Assembly: GCA_002726205.1 (NCBI GenBank)
Contig: PBSL01000002.1
Span: forward strand, 26,999-71,861
Length of the DNA stretch: 44,863 nt
Source: Planctomycetaceae bacterium
GTDB lineage: Bacteria; Planctomycetota; Planctomycetia; Planctomycetales; Planctomycetaceae
Reading direction: 5' to 3'
In this document: piece by piece, positions 35,783 to 44,863 of the stretch
Layout: each line of letters begins with the position of its first letter
Position numbering within the stretch: position 1 is the first letter of the stretch
The notes under the pieces: model-generated
The model's input: the letters and a program-made list of their open reading frames with translations, nothing else
Told to the model about the DNA's origin: nothing
Database searches by the model: none
Position numbers and translations under genes: made by a program

Positions 35783-36880
35783 CTAGTCGGCCGCTGGCGG
35801 CGCTGGCGGTGGTGGCGGTGGTGGCGGTGTGGCAAAGAGACCGGCCAGTTGAGGGACCTGGACCGCGGGGGTCCAGGCCGCCATGCCCTGGCTCCATACC
35901 AGCGTCTCGGGTGTGATCTGGCCACTGAGCTGGCTGGCCTGGAAGGGGCCTTTCGAGTCGCCTTCGACGGCGATATGAAAACTGGCCGGGACGGGGGGCG
36001 GGGCGTTTCCGGCAGGATCCTGGCCCATGGTGTTCATCATCCGACCGGCCATCGCCAGGCCCATGCCCAGGCCCATGCCATCGGCGGCGGAACCTCCACC
36101 GGGATTGTTGGCGATGTCGGGCATTGCCTTGCCCAACTGGTACTGCTGGTACTGTTGCATGTCGCCGATCGCGCCCATCGCCGATCGCGAGTCGATCGCC
36201 TTCTCGACTTCTTCGGGGAACGACACGTTGACGAGCATCAACTGGGGGATCTCGAGCCCGAATTCGTCGTCGATTTTCTCGCAGACCCGTTCGCGGACTC
36301 CCTCGGCGACTTCCGAGTAGTTGGCAGCCAGGTCGAAGACGGCGATCTTGGATTCCGCAACGTGTTCGGAGAAGGACTGCACGATCAGGTTTCGCAGCAG
36401 CGTATCGACCGCGTCGAAGTCGAATTCTTCCTGCGAGCCCGACATCTCGCTGAGCAGTGGCTTGGGATCGACCACCTTCAACGTGTAGCTGCCGAAGGCC
36501 CGAATGCGGATCGTGCCGAAATCCGAATCTCGCAACGGAATCGGATTCGGCGTGCCCCACTTCAGGTCGGTTGCCTGGCGGGTGCTGACGAAAAAGACAT
36601 CGCACTTGAACGGGCTGCTGAACCCGTGTTTCCAGCCCTGCAGCGTGCTGAGAACCGGGATGTTGTTCGTGTCGAGTTCGTAGCGACCCGGCTTGAGCAC
36701 GTCGGCGACCTGGCCCTCGTGCACGAAGATCGCCTCCTGGCCGGGTCGAACAATCAACTGGGCGCCGTGCTTGATCTCGTTGTTGTACCGGGGGAACTTC
36801 CAGACCAGCAGGTGTGGGGGCTGGTTGCTCCACTCGATAATGTCAATCAACTCGCCTTTGAGCTTGTCGAACAAACCCAT
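35783..36880 (-). CDS. SPFH-domain protein with C-terminal GYF-like domain
   Basis: A 365-aa protein of the soluble SPFH family often labelled virion-core-protein-like (YdjI type). It begins MGLFDKLKGELIDIIEW and contains LIVRPGQEAIFVHEGQ, typical of this group, followed by the SPFH body to about residue 220. A flexible Gly/Met-rich linker and a short Gln-rich stretch come next. A C-terminal domain (about 300-345, GPFQASQLSGQITPETLVW and GMAAWTPA) resembles the GYF_2 fold. It ends in an Ala/Pro tail with a run of eight or nine prolines, encoded by GGTGGCGGT-type repeats near 35797-35832. There is no transmembrane helix. The ATG at 36880 has AGGAGA about 9 nt upstream. The job is unknown; membrane-associated scaffolding is inferred from the family. 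Confidence 0.82.
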   Translation of the reverse strand: MGLFDKLKGELIDIIEWSNQPPHLLVWKFPRYNNEIKHGAQLIVRPGQEAIFVHEGQVADVLKPGRYELDTNNIPVLSTLQGWKHGFSSPFKCDVFFVSTRQATDLKWGTPNPIPLRDSDFGTIRIRAFGSYTLKVVDPKPLLSEMSGSQEEFDFDAVDTLLRNLIVQSFSEHVAESKIAVFDLAANYSEVAEGVRERVCEKIDDEFGLEIPQLMLVNVSFPEEVEKAIDSRSAMGAIGDMQQYQQYQLGKAMPDIANNPGGGSAADGMGLGMGLAMAGRMMNTMGQDPAGNAPPPVPASFHIAVEGDSKGPFQASQLSGQITPETLVWSQGMAAWTPAVQVPQLAGLFATPPPPPPPPAPPAAD

Positions 36881-36930
36881 GGTGGTCTTCTCCTGAAAAA
36901 AGCGAGGTCCGGTCATGCGGGGGCAGGCGG

Positions 36931-36960
36931 ATTGTATCGCCGTTGCGACACCGTCTTCAA
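36931..36960 (-). promoter_or_regulatory. Sigma70-type promoter of the SPFH-GYF gene
   Basis: On the minus strand: TTGAAG (36960-36955), an 18-nt spacer, TACAAT (36936-36931). Four and five of six positions match. The leader to the ATG at 36880 is about 45 nt. Confidence 0.48.
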
Positions 36961-37075
36961 TGTCTCAACTGAAGGAAAGCCGCTTCGACGTGCTGTCATT
37001 CGTTGCTGCGGGAGAAGAATTGCCGGTCAAACTGGAAAAGGAGAAACCGGTCCGGGAGTGGGCGGGCAAGCGATG

Positions 37076-37105
37076 TTGACCGCCAAAGGCGGACTGAACT
37101 ACATT
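37076..37105 (+). promoter_or_regulatory. Sigma70-type promoter of the parvulin gene
   Basis: TTGACC (37076-37081), an 18-nt spacer and TACATT (37100-37105). Transcription would start near 37112, within a GC-rich hairpin, leaving a 65-nt leader before the ATG at 37177. Confidence 0.45.
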
Positions 37106-37108
37106 TCG

Positions 37109-37127
37109 CCGGCCCGGGAAGGGCCGG
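37109..37127 (+). promoter_or_regulatory. GC-rich hairpin at the predicted transcript start
   Basis: CCGGCCC (37109-37115) and GGGCCGG (37121-37127) form a perfect 7-bp stem with a GGGAA loop. It sits exactly at the expected start of the parvulin-gene transcript, so it could be a 5'-end stabilising stem-loop or an operator. There is no T-run, so it is not a terminator. Confidence 0.3.
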
Positions 37128-37176
37128 GTTCGGCCGGAGGTGGCCGGTTGCGAGGACTGCTTGCAGAGGCGCTGTG

Positions 37177-38388
37177 ATGGATCCCAACGAATTGACCACC
37201 GAAACGCTTTCCCCGGATGAAAAGTCACTATCCGACCTGGATCCGCCTGGTGGCAGGACTGGCAGGCTGGTCGATCGGCTGAGGAGGTCGCCTCGCTGGA
37301 CACTGGCAGTTGGTGGCACCCTGGCAGTTGTCGTGATCGCCGTCGTGGTGATGCAACTGCGTCATCCGACCGAGGGGGTCGCCCAGGTGCGGGCACCGCA
37401 GTCGGCCACGACGGGCACGGCGCGGGTGAAACCGTTCCGCAAGGCTCGTCACATGGCCCGGATCAGTGGTGCGGGAAAAACCGTCGAGTACATCAGCCAC
37501 GACGAGTTGGCGAGAGAGTGTATTACGAGGATTGGCTCGGAGGTACTCGACGAGATGATCAACCGCAAGGTGATCGCGATCGAGTGCGGCCTTCGCGGAA
37601 TCAAGGTCACCTCTGCCGAGGTCAAGCAGGAGGTGGTACGGCTGTGCAAGGAAACCGGGATGGAACCGTCCAACTGGTACCAGATTCTCAAGGCCCGCCA
37701 CAACATGACGCCCGAGCAGTACCACCAGAATCGGATCTGGCCGGCCCTGGCGATGAAAAAACTGGCCGGAAAGTCAGTCCAGGTCACCCGGGATGAGTTG
37801 CAGAAGGCTTACGAGCATCACTTCGGTCCCCGGGTCAAGGTACGGCTGGTCGTCTACGACAACTTCCGGCGGGCCAACGAGGGTTGGAATGCGCTGCAGA
37901 AGGCTCCGGGTGATTTCGAACGGCTGGCCAAGCGGGACTCGATCGAACCCAACAGCCGGTCACTGGGTGGCCTGATTCCTCCCATTCGCAAGAACTCGCA
38001 GAACCCGAAGCTCGAGGCCGAGGCCTTCAAGTTGAAGGTCGGGGAGATCTCGGGCATCGTCCAGTACGGAACCCCGGCCCGTTTTGCGATCCTCAAGTGC
38101 GAGGGTCATACGAAGCCGGAATTCGTTCTCAAGGAAGTGCAGGAGTACCTGGTCAAGCAGTTGAAGGACCAGAAGTCGCAGGAGGCAATGGCCAAGCACC
38201 TGCTGGCCTTGAAGGACCGGACGCGGGTCGACAACTACCTGTTGAACAAGACCACCGGCGGCGTCGCTCGCCAGGCCGGCTTCACGCGACCGGCAACCGG
38301 TGCTGCCAAGGCCAAGGGTGTTCGCCCGGCCGCGGGCAGCACGCGGCGACAACTTCCGCCCCGGACGACTCCGGGCACGCGTCGCTGA
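37177..38388 (+). CDS. Membrane-anchored parvulin-type peptidyl-prolyl isomerase (SurA/PrsA-like)
   Basis: A 403-aa protein with a cytoplasmic N terminus of 40 residues, one membrane helix at 41-61 (WTLAVGGTLAVVVIAVVVMQ) and a large exported part. Residues about 115-240 are an all-helical SurA-like chaperone region. A diverged parvulin (rotamase) domain follows at about 230-330 (KVRLVVYDN, FERLAKRDSIE, SLGGLIPPI, FKLKVGEISGIVQYG, FAILKCEG). The C-terminal tail is basic and Ala/Pro-rich. Such proteins help fold exported proteins by isomerising prolyl bonds; activity here is inferred. The ATG at 37177 has AGAGG 7 nt upstream and fits the mapped promoter; a frame upstream to 37003 is discarded. 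It is monocistronic. Confidence 0.82.
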   Translation: MDPNELTTETLSPDEKSLSDLDPPGGRTGRLVDRLRRSPRWTLAVGGTLAVVVIAVVVMQLRHPTEGVAQVRAPQSATTGTARVKPFRKARHMARISGAGKTVEYISHDELARECITRIGSEVLDEMINRKVIAIECGLRGIKVTSAEVKQEVVRLCKETGMEPSNWYQILKARHNMTPEQYHQNRIWPALAMKKLAGKSVQVTRDELQKAYEHHFGPRVKVRLVVYDNFRRANEGWNALQKAPGDFERLAKRDSIEPNSRSLGGLIPPIRKNSQNPKLEAEAFKLKVGEISGIVQYGTPARFAILKCEGHTKPEFVLKEVQEYLVKQLKDQKSQEAMAKHLLALKDRTRVDNYLLNKTTGGVARQAGFTRPATGAAKAKGVRPAAGSTRRQLPPRTTPGTRR

Positions 38389-38477
38389 GCGAAGATCTCG
38401 CGGACTACCCGCGGGCGACAATCCGGTGTTTTGACTCGGGACTTCCCGGGAAACCAGGTCCTGCTGCTGGACCGGAG

Positions 38478-38552
38478 TGGACGATACTGGATTTGAACCA
38501 GTGACTTCCACGATGTCAACGTGGCGCTCTAACCGGGCTGAGCTAATCGTCC
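38478..38552 (-). tRNA. tRNA-Val (anticodon GAC)
   Basis: A full cloverleaf folds on the minus strand. Acceptor arms GGACGAT/ATCGTCC pair over 7 bp. The D-arm is GCTC/GAGC, the anticodon arm CCACG-TTGACAT-CGTGG gives anticodon GAC, the variable loop is AAGTC, and the T-arm is ACTGG-TTCAAAT-CCAGT. The discriminator is A. CCA is not encoded (ACTC follows). It reads GUC, and by wobble GUU, valine codons. It is divergent from thrS and convergent with the parvulin gene. Confidence 0.95.
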
Positions 38553-38556
38553 CTGA

Positions 38557-38582
38557 CCGCAAACCTAGCGTTTGGTTTGCGG
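38557..38582. promoter_or_regulatory. 9-bp perfect inverted repeat at the tRNA-Val promoter
   Basis: CCGCAAACC (38557-38565) and GGTTTGCGG (38574-38582) are perfect inverted copies around an 8-nt centre. The element overlaps the proposed tRNA -10 box and lies in the tRNA-Val/thrS divergent region, so it could be an operator or a stem at the 5' end of the tRNA precursor. Confidence 0.4.
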
Positions 38583-38591
38583 CGTCGTCAA
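38562..38591 (-). promoter_or_regulatory. Candidate promoter of tRNA-Val
   Basis: On the minus strand: TTGACG (38591-38586), an 18-nt spacer, TAGGTT (38567-38562). Transcription would start only a few bases before the mature 5' end of the tRNA at 38552. Confidence 0.33.
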
Positions 38592-38630
38592 GCGGGAAGT
38601 CGGCGACGACAATCGGTCCGGCAGACGGTG

Positions 38631-38660
38631 TTGACGGCCTCGCGGACACTCCTTTACATA
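38631..38660 (+). promoter_or_regulatory. Sigma70-type promoter of thrS
   Basis: TTGACG (38631-38636), an 18-nt spacer, TACATA (38655-38660). The leader to the ATG at 38745 is about 78 nt. I see no T-box motif or long leader structure of the kind that controls thrS in Firmicutes. Confidence 0.4.
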
Positions 38661-38744
38661 GATGTCTGACCCGAGAAACAGCTTGCCGGGTTGGCCTTTC
38701 GTAGCGGTCGACGGCAACTGTTAGAAGACCTCCTCGAGGCGACG

Positions 38745-40930
<2,186 letters not shown>

Positions 40931-40934
<4 letters not shown>

Positions 40935-41296
40935 GCTTGCCTGTCGCTGCGGTCGGGACGGACGGCCTGGCATTTCCAGCACAGTTCGAAACCGCTTTCG
41001 ACCTCGCTGCCACACGTTCCGCAGATCCAGGCCATCTCGTCGGCTCCGGTGGTCGCTTGATTCACGTCATCGAGCAGGCTGCGGGCACTGGCGGCGTCGG
41101 TATCGGAAACCTCCAGGCTGATGCCACCCAGGGCCAGGCCGACAGGAAACAACTGCCCATTGGAGAGTTCGCCCTGCAGCCAGGACCGGATCCCGGCTTC
41201 CTCGAGCCGGGCGCGGGCAATCGAGGCTTCGGTGATCGAGGCAAACACGCCGATCGTCTCGAGCGATCTGTCCGTCGATCTCTCTTCCGGATTCAC
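40931..41296 (-). CDS. DUF2007-type protein with zinc ribbon
   Basis: A 121-aa soluble protein. Residues about 14-80 ([24 protein letters not shown], then [20 protein letters not shown]) resemble DUF2007, a small alpha/beta domain related to PII-like signal folds. The C terminus carries a zinc ribbon, CGTCG followed by CWKC. It starts with GTG in a GTGA overlap with the STAS gene stop, so it is the second gene of a two-gene unit. It ends within thrS (shared CTAG). No function is assigned to the family; a signalling or adaptor role is only inferred. Confidence 0.75.
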
Positions 41297-41673
41297 TCGG
41301 TGGAATCCTTGTTCTCGACCACGGCCAGGGCTTCCTCCCGCGTGTCAAACAGTGGCCAGAGCCTGCCGATCTGGATGCACTTGAGCACTTCCTTGACGTC
41401 GTCGCTGGCACAGCAGAAGACACCCTTGCCGCCAAGTTGACGCGACTTGGTCAGAACACGCAGCAGCGAGCTGATGATGATCGAGTCGATGTAGTCGACG
41501 GCGCCCAGATCGATCAACACGTTCTTGATGTTGGGTTCGTCCAGGATCCGGAACAACTCGTTGGATTCGAGATGCACATCGGTGTACTGAAAATTCATCG
41601 TCGCACCCTGCGGGACAACCACCAGGGTGTTGGCGAGGCGGACAATCTGGAAGACCTTGCTCGGATCGGGCAT
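41293..41673 (-). CDS. STAS-domain protein (anti-anti-sigma factor-like)
   Basis: A 126-aa single STAS domain like SpoIIAA/RsbV, which bind anti-sigma factors and are controlled by serine phosphorylation in partner-switching systems. The core is IKNVLIDLGAVDYIDSIIISSLLRVL followed by GKGVFCCASDDVKEVLKCI (each cited for its fold, in two strands and two helices). The usual DSSG phosphoacceptor motif reads DSIIIS, so the standard second serine seems replaced by Ile, and regulation may differ. The ATG at 41673 is preferred over a much longer upstream frame (to 42042), which lacks STAS character and overlaps the divergent gene. It is coupled to the DUF2007 gene. No kinase or phosphatase gene is nearby. 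Confidence 0.83.
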   Translation of the reverse strand: MPDPSKVFQIVRLANTLVVVPQGATMNFQYTDVHLESNELFRILDEPNIKNVLIDLGAVDYIDSIIISSLLRVLTKSRQLGGKGVFCCASDDVKEVLKCIQIGRLWPLFDTREEALAVVENKDSTE

Positions 41674-41713
41674 ATCGGGTCTTGAATCAGTCGGGGGAAA
41701 GTGGCACTCGATA

Positions 41714-41742
41714 CCGGATCGATCGTGTTTCGGTCGATCCGG
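41714..41742. promoter_or_regulatory. 29-bp near-perfect palindrome between divergent genes
   Basis: CCGGATCGA (41714-41722) and TCGATCCGG (41734-41742) are perfect inverted repeats. Two further G-C pairs and one T/G position extend the arms to 12, leaving loop TGTTT. It lies between the STAS gene and the mannonate-dehydratase-like gene. There is no T-run, so an operator or an mRNA stem is more likely than a terminator. Confidence 0.4.
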
Positions 41743-41818
41743 CGTATCCACCCAATTCTGTACACGGACGGGTATGATGTCGAGGCGTGAACCAAGAGAA
41801 AATGGAGGGCCAACAGCG

Positions 41819-42958
41819 ATGACCGACCAACCACGGGACCAGGGAAACCAGACGCGACGGGGTTTTGTTCGCACGGCGGCACTGGGGGCGGCCGGCCTTG
41901 CAGCGGCCAGCGGTCGATCAGCGGCGACAGCCGACCAGCGGCCGACGAGATCGAAGCGACGACCGACGAAGATCCGGATCGGGACACGCGTCAGTCCGGC
42001 GTGGTTGAAGGGCAAGAACGACGATGACCTGCGATTCCTCAAGCAGATCGGTGTCGATCACGTGGACATCACGCTGGACATGATCGAGGGCTACGGCGAG
42101 CACGGCGTGTTCACCAGGAAAGCGCTCAAGGCGCTGATCGATCGGCTCGATGGCCTGGGCCTGAAGATCGAACGGGCCAATTCGCTGGGCTCGTTCTACC
42201 TCAACGCACACCTTGCCCGGCCGGAGGGACAAAAGGAAATCGACAAGCTCAAGACGATTGCCGGGCATCTGGTCGAATTCGACATCCCCGTCTATGGAAT
42301 CCAGGCCTGCCAGGCACGGCTGCACCTGGCCGGCGGCGGCAATCACTGGATTCGCCGTCGCGGACGCGGTGGCTACCGCTACCTGCACTTCGATCTCGAT
42401 CGGGTGCAGTCACTTGGCCTGAAACCCAAGTACAAGGTCAGCTCCGATCAATTGTGGAAGGGGCTGCTGAACATCTATCGCCAGGTGATCCCGCTGGTCG
42501 ATGGGTCAAAGACGCGGGTGGCAATGCACGGCAACGACCCGCCGCTTCACCAGTTTGTCGGCAGCCCACAGATTCTCTGCCGGTTCAAGGACTTTGATCG
42601 ACTGTTCAGCGAGGTACCCAGTGCCAACAACGGGATCACCTTCTGTTGCGGCACGCGGTACGAGTCGGGCGAGGATGTCCTGAAGGGGATCGAGCACTTC
42701 GGACGCCGCAAGCAGCTCTTTCACGTCCACTTCCGCAACGTCCGCGGCACGCTGCCGGCTGACCGGGGCTACTCGGAGATGTTCGTTGACGACGGCGACA
42801 TGAAGATGGGCCAGGTCGTGCGTGCACTCGACGCGGTCGATTACGACGGCGTGATCGACTTCGATCACCCGGTCGGCATCACCGGGGACACCCGCTTTTC
42901 GAAGCAGTACATTTCCTTCGCCGTCGGTTACATGCGGGGCTTGTTAGACAACCTGTGA
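41819..42958 (+). CDS. Tat-exported mannonate dehydratase (UxuA)-like TIM-barrel protein
   Basis: A 379-aa protein with a twin-arginine signal peptide (RRGFVRTAALGAAGLAAA, residues 13-30) followed by a UxuA-like xylose-isomerase-type TIM barrel. UxuA (EC 4.2.1.8) dehydrates D-mannonate in hexuronate breakdown using a divalent metal. Family-type segments: MHGNDPP (HPDDPP in many UxuA), GITFCCGTRYESGED, FHVHFRNVRG and FVDDGDMKMGQVVRAL. The ATG at 41819 has GGAGGG about 9 nt upstream; the frame upstream to 41627 is rejected. Export is odd for a central metabolic enzyme, so the true substrate may be a periplasmic sugar acid. There is a TATGAT -10-like box at 41773 without a good -35. It is convergent with the LemA-like gene, the stops abutting in TGATCA. 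Confidence 0.8.
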   Translation: MTDQPRDQGNQTRRGFVRTAALGAAGLAAASGRSAATADQRPTRSKRRPTKIRIGTRVSPAWLKGKNDDDLRFLKQIGVDHVDITLDMIEGYGEHGVFTRKALKALIDRLDGLGLKIERANSLGSFYLNAHLARPEGQKEIDKLKTIAGHLVEFDIPVYGIQACQARLHLAGGGNHWIRRRGRGGYRYLHFDLDRVQSLGLKPKYKVSSDQLWKGLLNIYRQVIPLVDGSKTRVAMHGNDPPLHQFVGSPQILCRFKDFDRLFSEVPSANNGITFCCGTRYESGEDVLKGIEHFGRRKQLFHVHFRNVRGTLPADRGYSEMFVDDGDMKMGQVVRALDAVDYDGVIDFDHPVGITGDTRFSKQYISFAVGYMRGLLDNL

Positions 42959-43543
42959 TCACTGGGTGTTGTCACCGCTTTTCTTCCCGAACGGGTCGAT
43001 CGTCTCGATGACGCCTGTCTCGCGGCCTTTGCGGGCCTTGGAACCGAGAATGAGCTTGTCGTGTTCCTCGAGGTCGATCGTCGGGAAGCCGCCCAGTCCC
43101 TTCGACAGCAGGTAGTGCGGCCGACGCAGGTGCTTGCGCAACGACTCGATCTTGGCGACCTTGGTTGACTGCGAAGCCGCCATCGACTCGTACTCGGCGT
43201 TCATCGTGGCAGCCATGTCCGACCACACCCCCGAGGGAACGTCTGGATAGCGTTCCGAAACGGCCTGGAAGAACTTGCCGCCAGAGGCAGCACGTCCGCC
43301 CTGGCCGATCGTCGTCGCCAACACCTCGATCAACGTCGACTTGAAGTTCGCGACGACGTAGCCCTGCCCTTCAATTTTCTTGATCATCTTGTCCATCGCG
43401 ATGTCGATCTGCTTTTCCTGGGCGCGGATGCCTTCTTCGTCGTCCACCAGGGTGTTGTAGGTGGTCAAGACGCATCCGCCGATGCCCAGGCCGGACACCA
43501 GCATGATCAGTCCGGCGGCAACCAGGAGCTTGGAACTTGTCAT
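42959..43543 (-). CDS. LemA-like membrane-anchored protein
   Basis: A 194-aa protein with one N-terminal hydrophobic segment (LLVAAGLIMLVSGLGIGGC) and a helical extracytoplasmic domain that begins TTYNTLVDDEEGIRAQEKQI. This resembles LemA proteins (YNxLV...E.V....QI), although later parts are diverged. The IGGC at the end of the helix could act as a weak lipobox, so a lipoprotein is possible. The ATG at 43543 has AGAGGAAG about 7 nt upstream. It lies 56 nt downstream of the membrane protein gene that runs off the window and is probably cotranscribed with it. LemA function is unclear in the literature I know. Confidence 0.65.
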   Translation of the reverse strand: MTSSKLLVAAGLIMLVSGLGIGGCVLTTYNTLVDDEEGIRAQEKQIDIAMDKMIKKIEGQGYVVANFKSTLIEVLATTIGQGGRAASGGKFFQAVSERYPDVPSGVWSDMAATMNAEYESMAASQSTKVAKIESLRKHLRRPHYLLSKGLGGFPTIDLEEHDKLILGSKARKGRETGVIETIDPFGKKSGDNTQ

Positions 43544-43599
43544 CGCGTTCTTCCTCTCGAGAAACAGTCAACAAACCGCTGAAAAAACAGAAAACCGGA

Positions 43600-44863
43600 C
43601 TAGTCACGAATACAGATCATCACGGTACAGGACAGCCAGGCACAGGCCCACAGAAAAGAACCCGTCAGCGTGTACCAGGGCATCTCGACGTCGGATGCCA
43701 GGAACTCATAATCCGCCATGGGTTTTCTCAGGTAACCCGCGTCGCCGGCAGCATTGATGTTCGAGAGGATGACCTTGACCAGGGCATCCCCTTTTCCCTC
43801 GAGCGTTTCCAGGTGCCGCACGTCACGTTCAAGGTTTTCGACGAACATCGTGTGGTCGGTGTAGGTCATGACCTTGCACCAGTGGATGGCCGCTCGCGTG
43901 TACCCGATACAGACACAGATGTCGTTCTTCTTTCCTTCCTTCCAGTGTTCGCGCAACGCCTGGAAAAGGCCGACGTTTTCGGTGCCGGCAACGAACACGA
44001 CGATGTTGCACTGTTTCTTGGAGCCGAGAGTCTGCAACGCCTTGTCCAGCCCCCGATCGACGACGTAGTGAAACGTGCCTCCCACCTTGACCTTGCTCTC
44101 GATCACGCGATCAAATTCGATATCGCCGTACGTGCCCGACGTGACCCGAGGGTAATCAACCAGGTAGTCCTGGTAGTCCTGCTTGACGCCCTTGATCTTC
44201 AGCGACGTGTCGGCGGCCTGCAGGTAATTTGCCTCGATGTGTTCCCGGCTGGTCGGGACTTCGGATTCTTCCCGGCCGTCCCACGTGATCGTGTGCACCT
44301 CGGGAATACCGTCTCCATCGGAACCCAACCTCCGGTTCTCTCGATCGGCCCCCATGTTACGACGCGAGTTCACACGTTTCCGGCCGCCGTTGAGCCCAAC
44401 GAAGGCGAGCCAGGCCTTCCTTGTCGTTGAAATTCTCTCGTCGGCGGCTGTCCGGATGTTGTACTCGGGTCCGTGGTGAGTGTCGGTATCATTCTTGCCA
44501 TCGGCCCTGTCGATCCACGCCTCTTTCCAGACCATCTCCTTGATCTTCGAGTTCCAGATGACGGCATGTCCCAGGTCGGTGAACCAGAGAAACGAGAGGC
44601 CAAGTGTGGTGTAGGAGCATGGCAGCGCGATGCACACGAACAGGACGAGTTCCACAGCCGTGAAGTTCTCGTGCTGAAACCAGAAAAGGATGCCCCCGAT
44701 AAGAATCAGTGAGGCGAGGATGTAGAATGGCATGGTTCCCGAGACAACCAACCAGGTTTCACGTCCCTGGCCGGACCCGAGGATGTAGACCAGCCCGGCC
44801 ACCATCAGGACAAGTGAGCCCAGGAAGAGCCGGAACAGGGTGTCCTGTTCCCCACGGACTCCC
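43600..44863 (-). CDS. Multi-pass membrane protein, 5' end outside window
   Basis: The frame stays open to the window edge, so the gene is partial at its 5' end; an internal ATG at 44805 is not necessarily the start. The visible part has about three N-terminal helices (LFRLFLGSLVLMVAGLVYIL, then MPFYILASLILIGGILFWF, then VELVLFVCIALPCS). A soluble, charged domain of about 250 residues follows, then a C-terminal helix (WYTLTGSFLWACAWLSCTV). I do not recognise the soluble domain. The neighbouring LemA-like gene, 56 nt downstream, suggests a shared membrane process. Confidence 0.65.
   Translation of the reverse strand, partial: GVRGEQDTLFRLFLGSLVLMVAGLVYILGSGQGRETWLVVSGTMPFYILASLILIGGILFWFQHENFTAVELVLFVCIALPCSYTTLGLSFLWFTDLGHAVIWNSKIKEMVWKEAWIDRADGKNDTDTHHGPEYNIRTAADERISTTRKAWLAFVGLNGGRKRVNSRRNMGADRENRRLGSDGDGIPEVHTITWDGREESEVPTSREHIEANYLQAADTSLKIKGVKQDYQDYLVDYPRVTSGTYGDIEFDRVIESKVKVGGTFHYVVDRGLDKALQTLGSKKQCNIVVFVAGTENVGLFQALREHWKEGKKNDICVCIGYTRAAIHWCKVMTYTDHTMFVENLERDVRHLETLEGKGDALVKVILSNINAAGDAGYLRKPMADYEFLASDVEMPWYTLTGSFLWACAWLSCTVMICIRD

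Noticed and set aside
38389-38477. Hairpin GGTCC/GGACC followed by TTT downstream of tRNA-Val
   Set aside because: The stem is only 5 bp with mismatches beyond and three T; too weak to call a terminator.

Overview
The window is about 45 kb of GC-rich, densely packed bacterial chromosome. It has no rRNA, CRISPR array, transposase or prophage gene. The gene content fits a planctomycete (PVC group). It encodes giant secreted beta-rich proteins with a recurring VPxxxL...EFLKLW-like head motif, a secreted STN-like protein, several SPFH/band-7 proteins, an LL-diaminopimelate aminotransferase (DapL), a long multi-PDZ RseP and a eukaryotic-type adenylosuccinate lyase. This assignment is inferred from gene families; no rRNA is present to confirm it.

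Layout. Positions 1-725 hold a possible pair of tiny coupled ORFs, then a 7-bp inverted repeat and a candidate promoter before an orphan ParA ATPase (726-1544). Positions 1815-13336 hold two coupled genes for very large exported membrane-anchored proteins of 1169 and 2671 residues. The larger one looks like two family members fused, with an internal signal peptide kept at the joint. A secreted STN-like protein converges on it (13337-14710), and a DtxR/MntR-type metalloregulator diverges from that (14860-15525). Positions 15545-20998 form one minus-strand operon: a P1B-type metal ATPase fused to an SPFH domain, then HflC-like and HflK-like proteins. PurB follows (21221-22669).

Positions 22679-28306 (minus) carry a secreted prenyltransferase/squalene-cyclase-fold protein and the two subunits of an NAD-linked molybdenum formate dehydrogenase. 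The operon dxr-rseP-small membrane protein (32201 down to 28425) lies upstream of this group and is divergent from ftsH (32373-34439). Then come dapL, an SPFH-GYF protein, a membrane-anchored parvulin-type isomerase, tRNA-Val(GAC), thrS, a coupled STAS/DUF2007 pair, a Tat-exported mannonate-dehydratase-like TIM barrel, a LemA-like protein and a membrane protein cut by the window edge.

Two themes stand out. The first is membrane quality control: FtsH, HflK/HflC, RseP, a parvulin and four SPFH proteins, including the unusual ATPase-SPFH fusion. The second is very tight packing. Genes are often coupled by GTGA, ATGA or TGATG overlaps, and convergent protein-coding genes end within 23 nt of each other or share palindromic stop codons (TGATCA twice, CTAG once), so there is no room for intrinsic terminators. 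Several divergent intergenic regions contain sigma70-like promoters with 17-18 nt spacers, and these help fix start codons.
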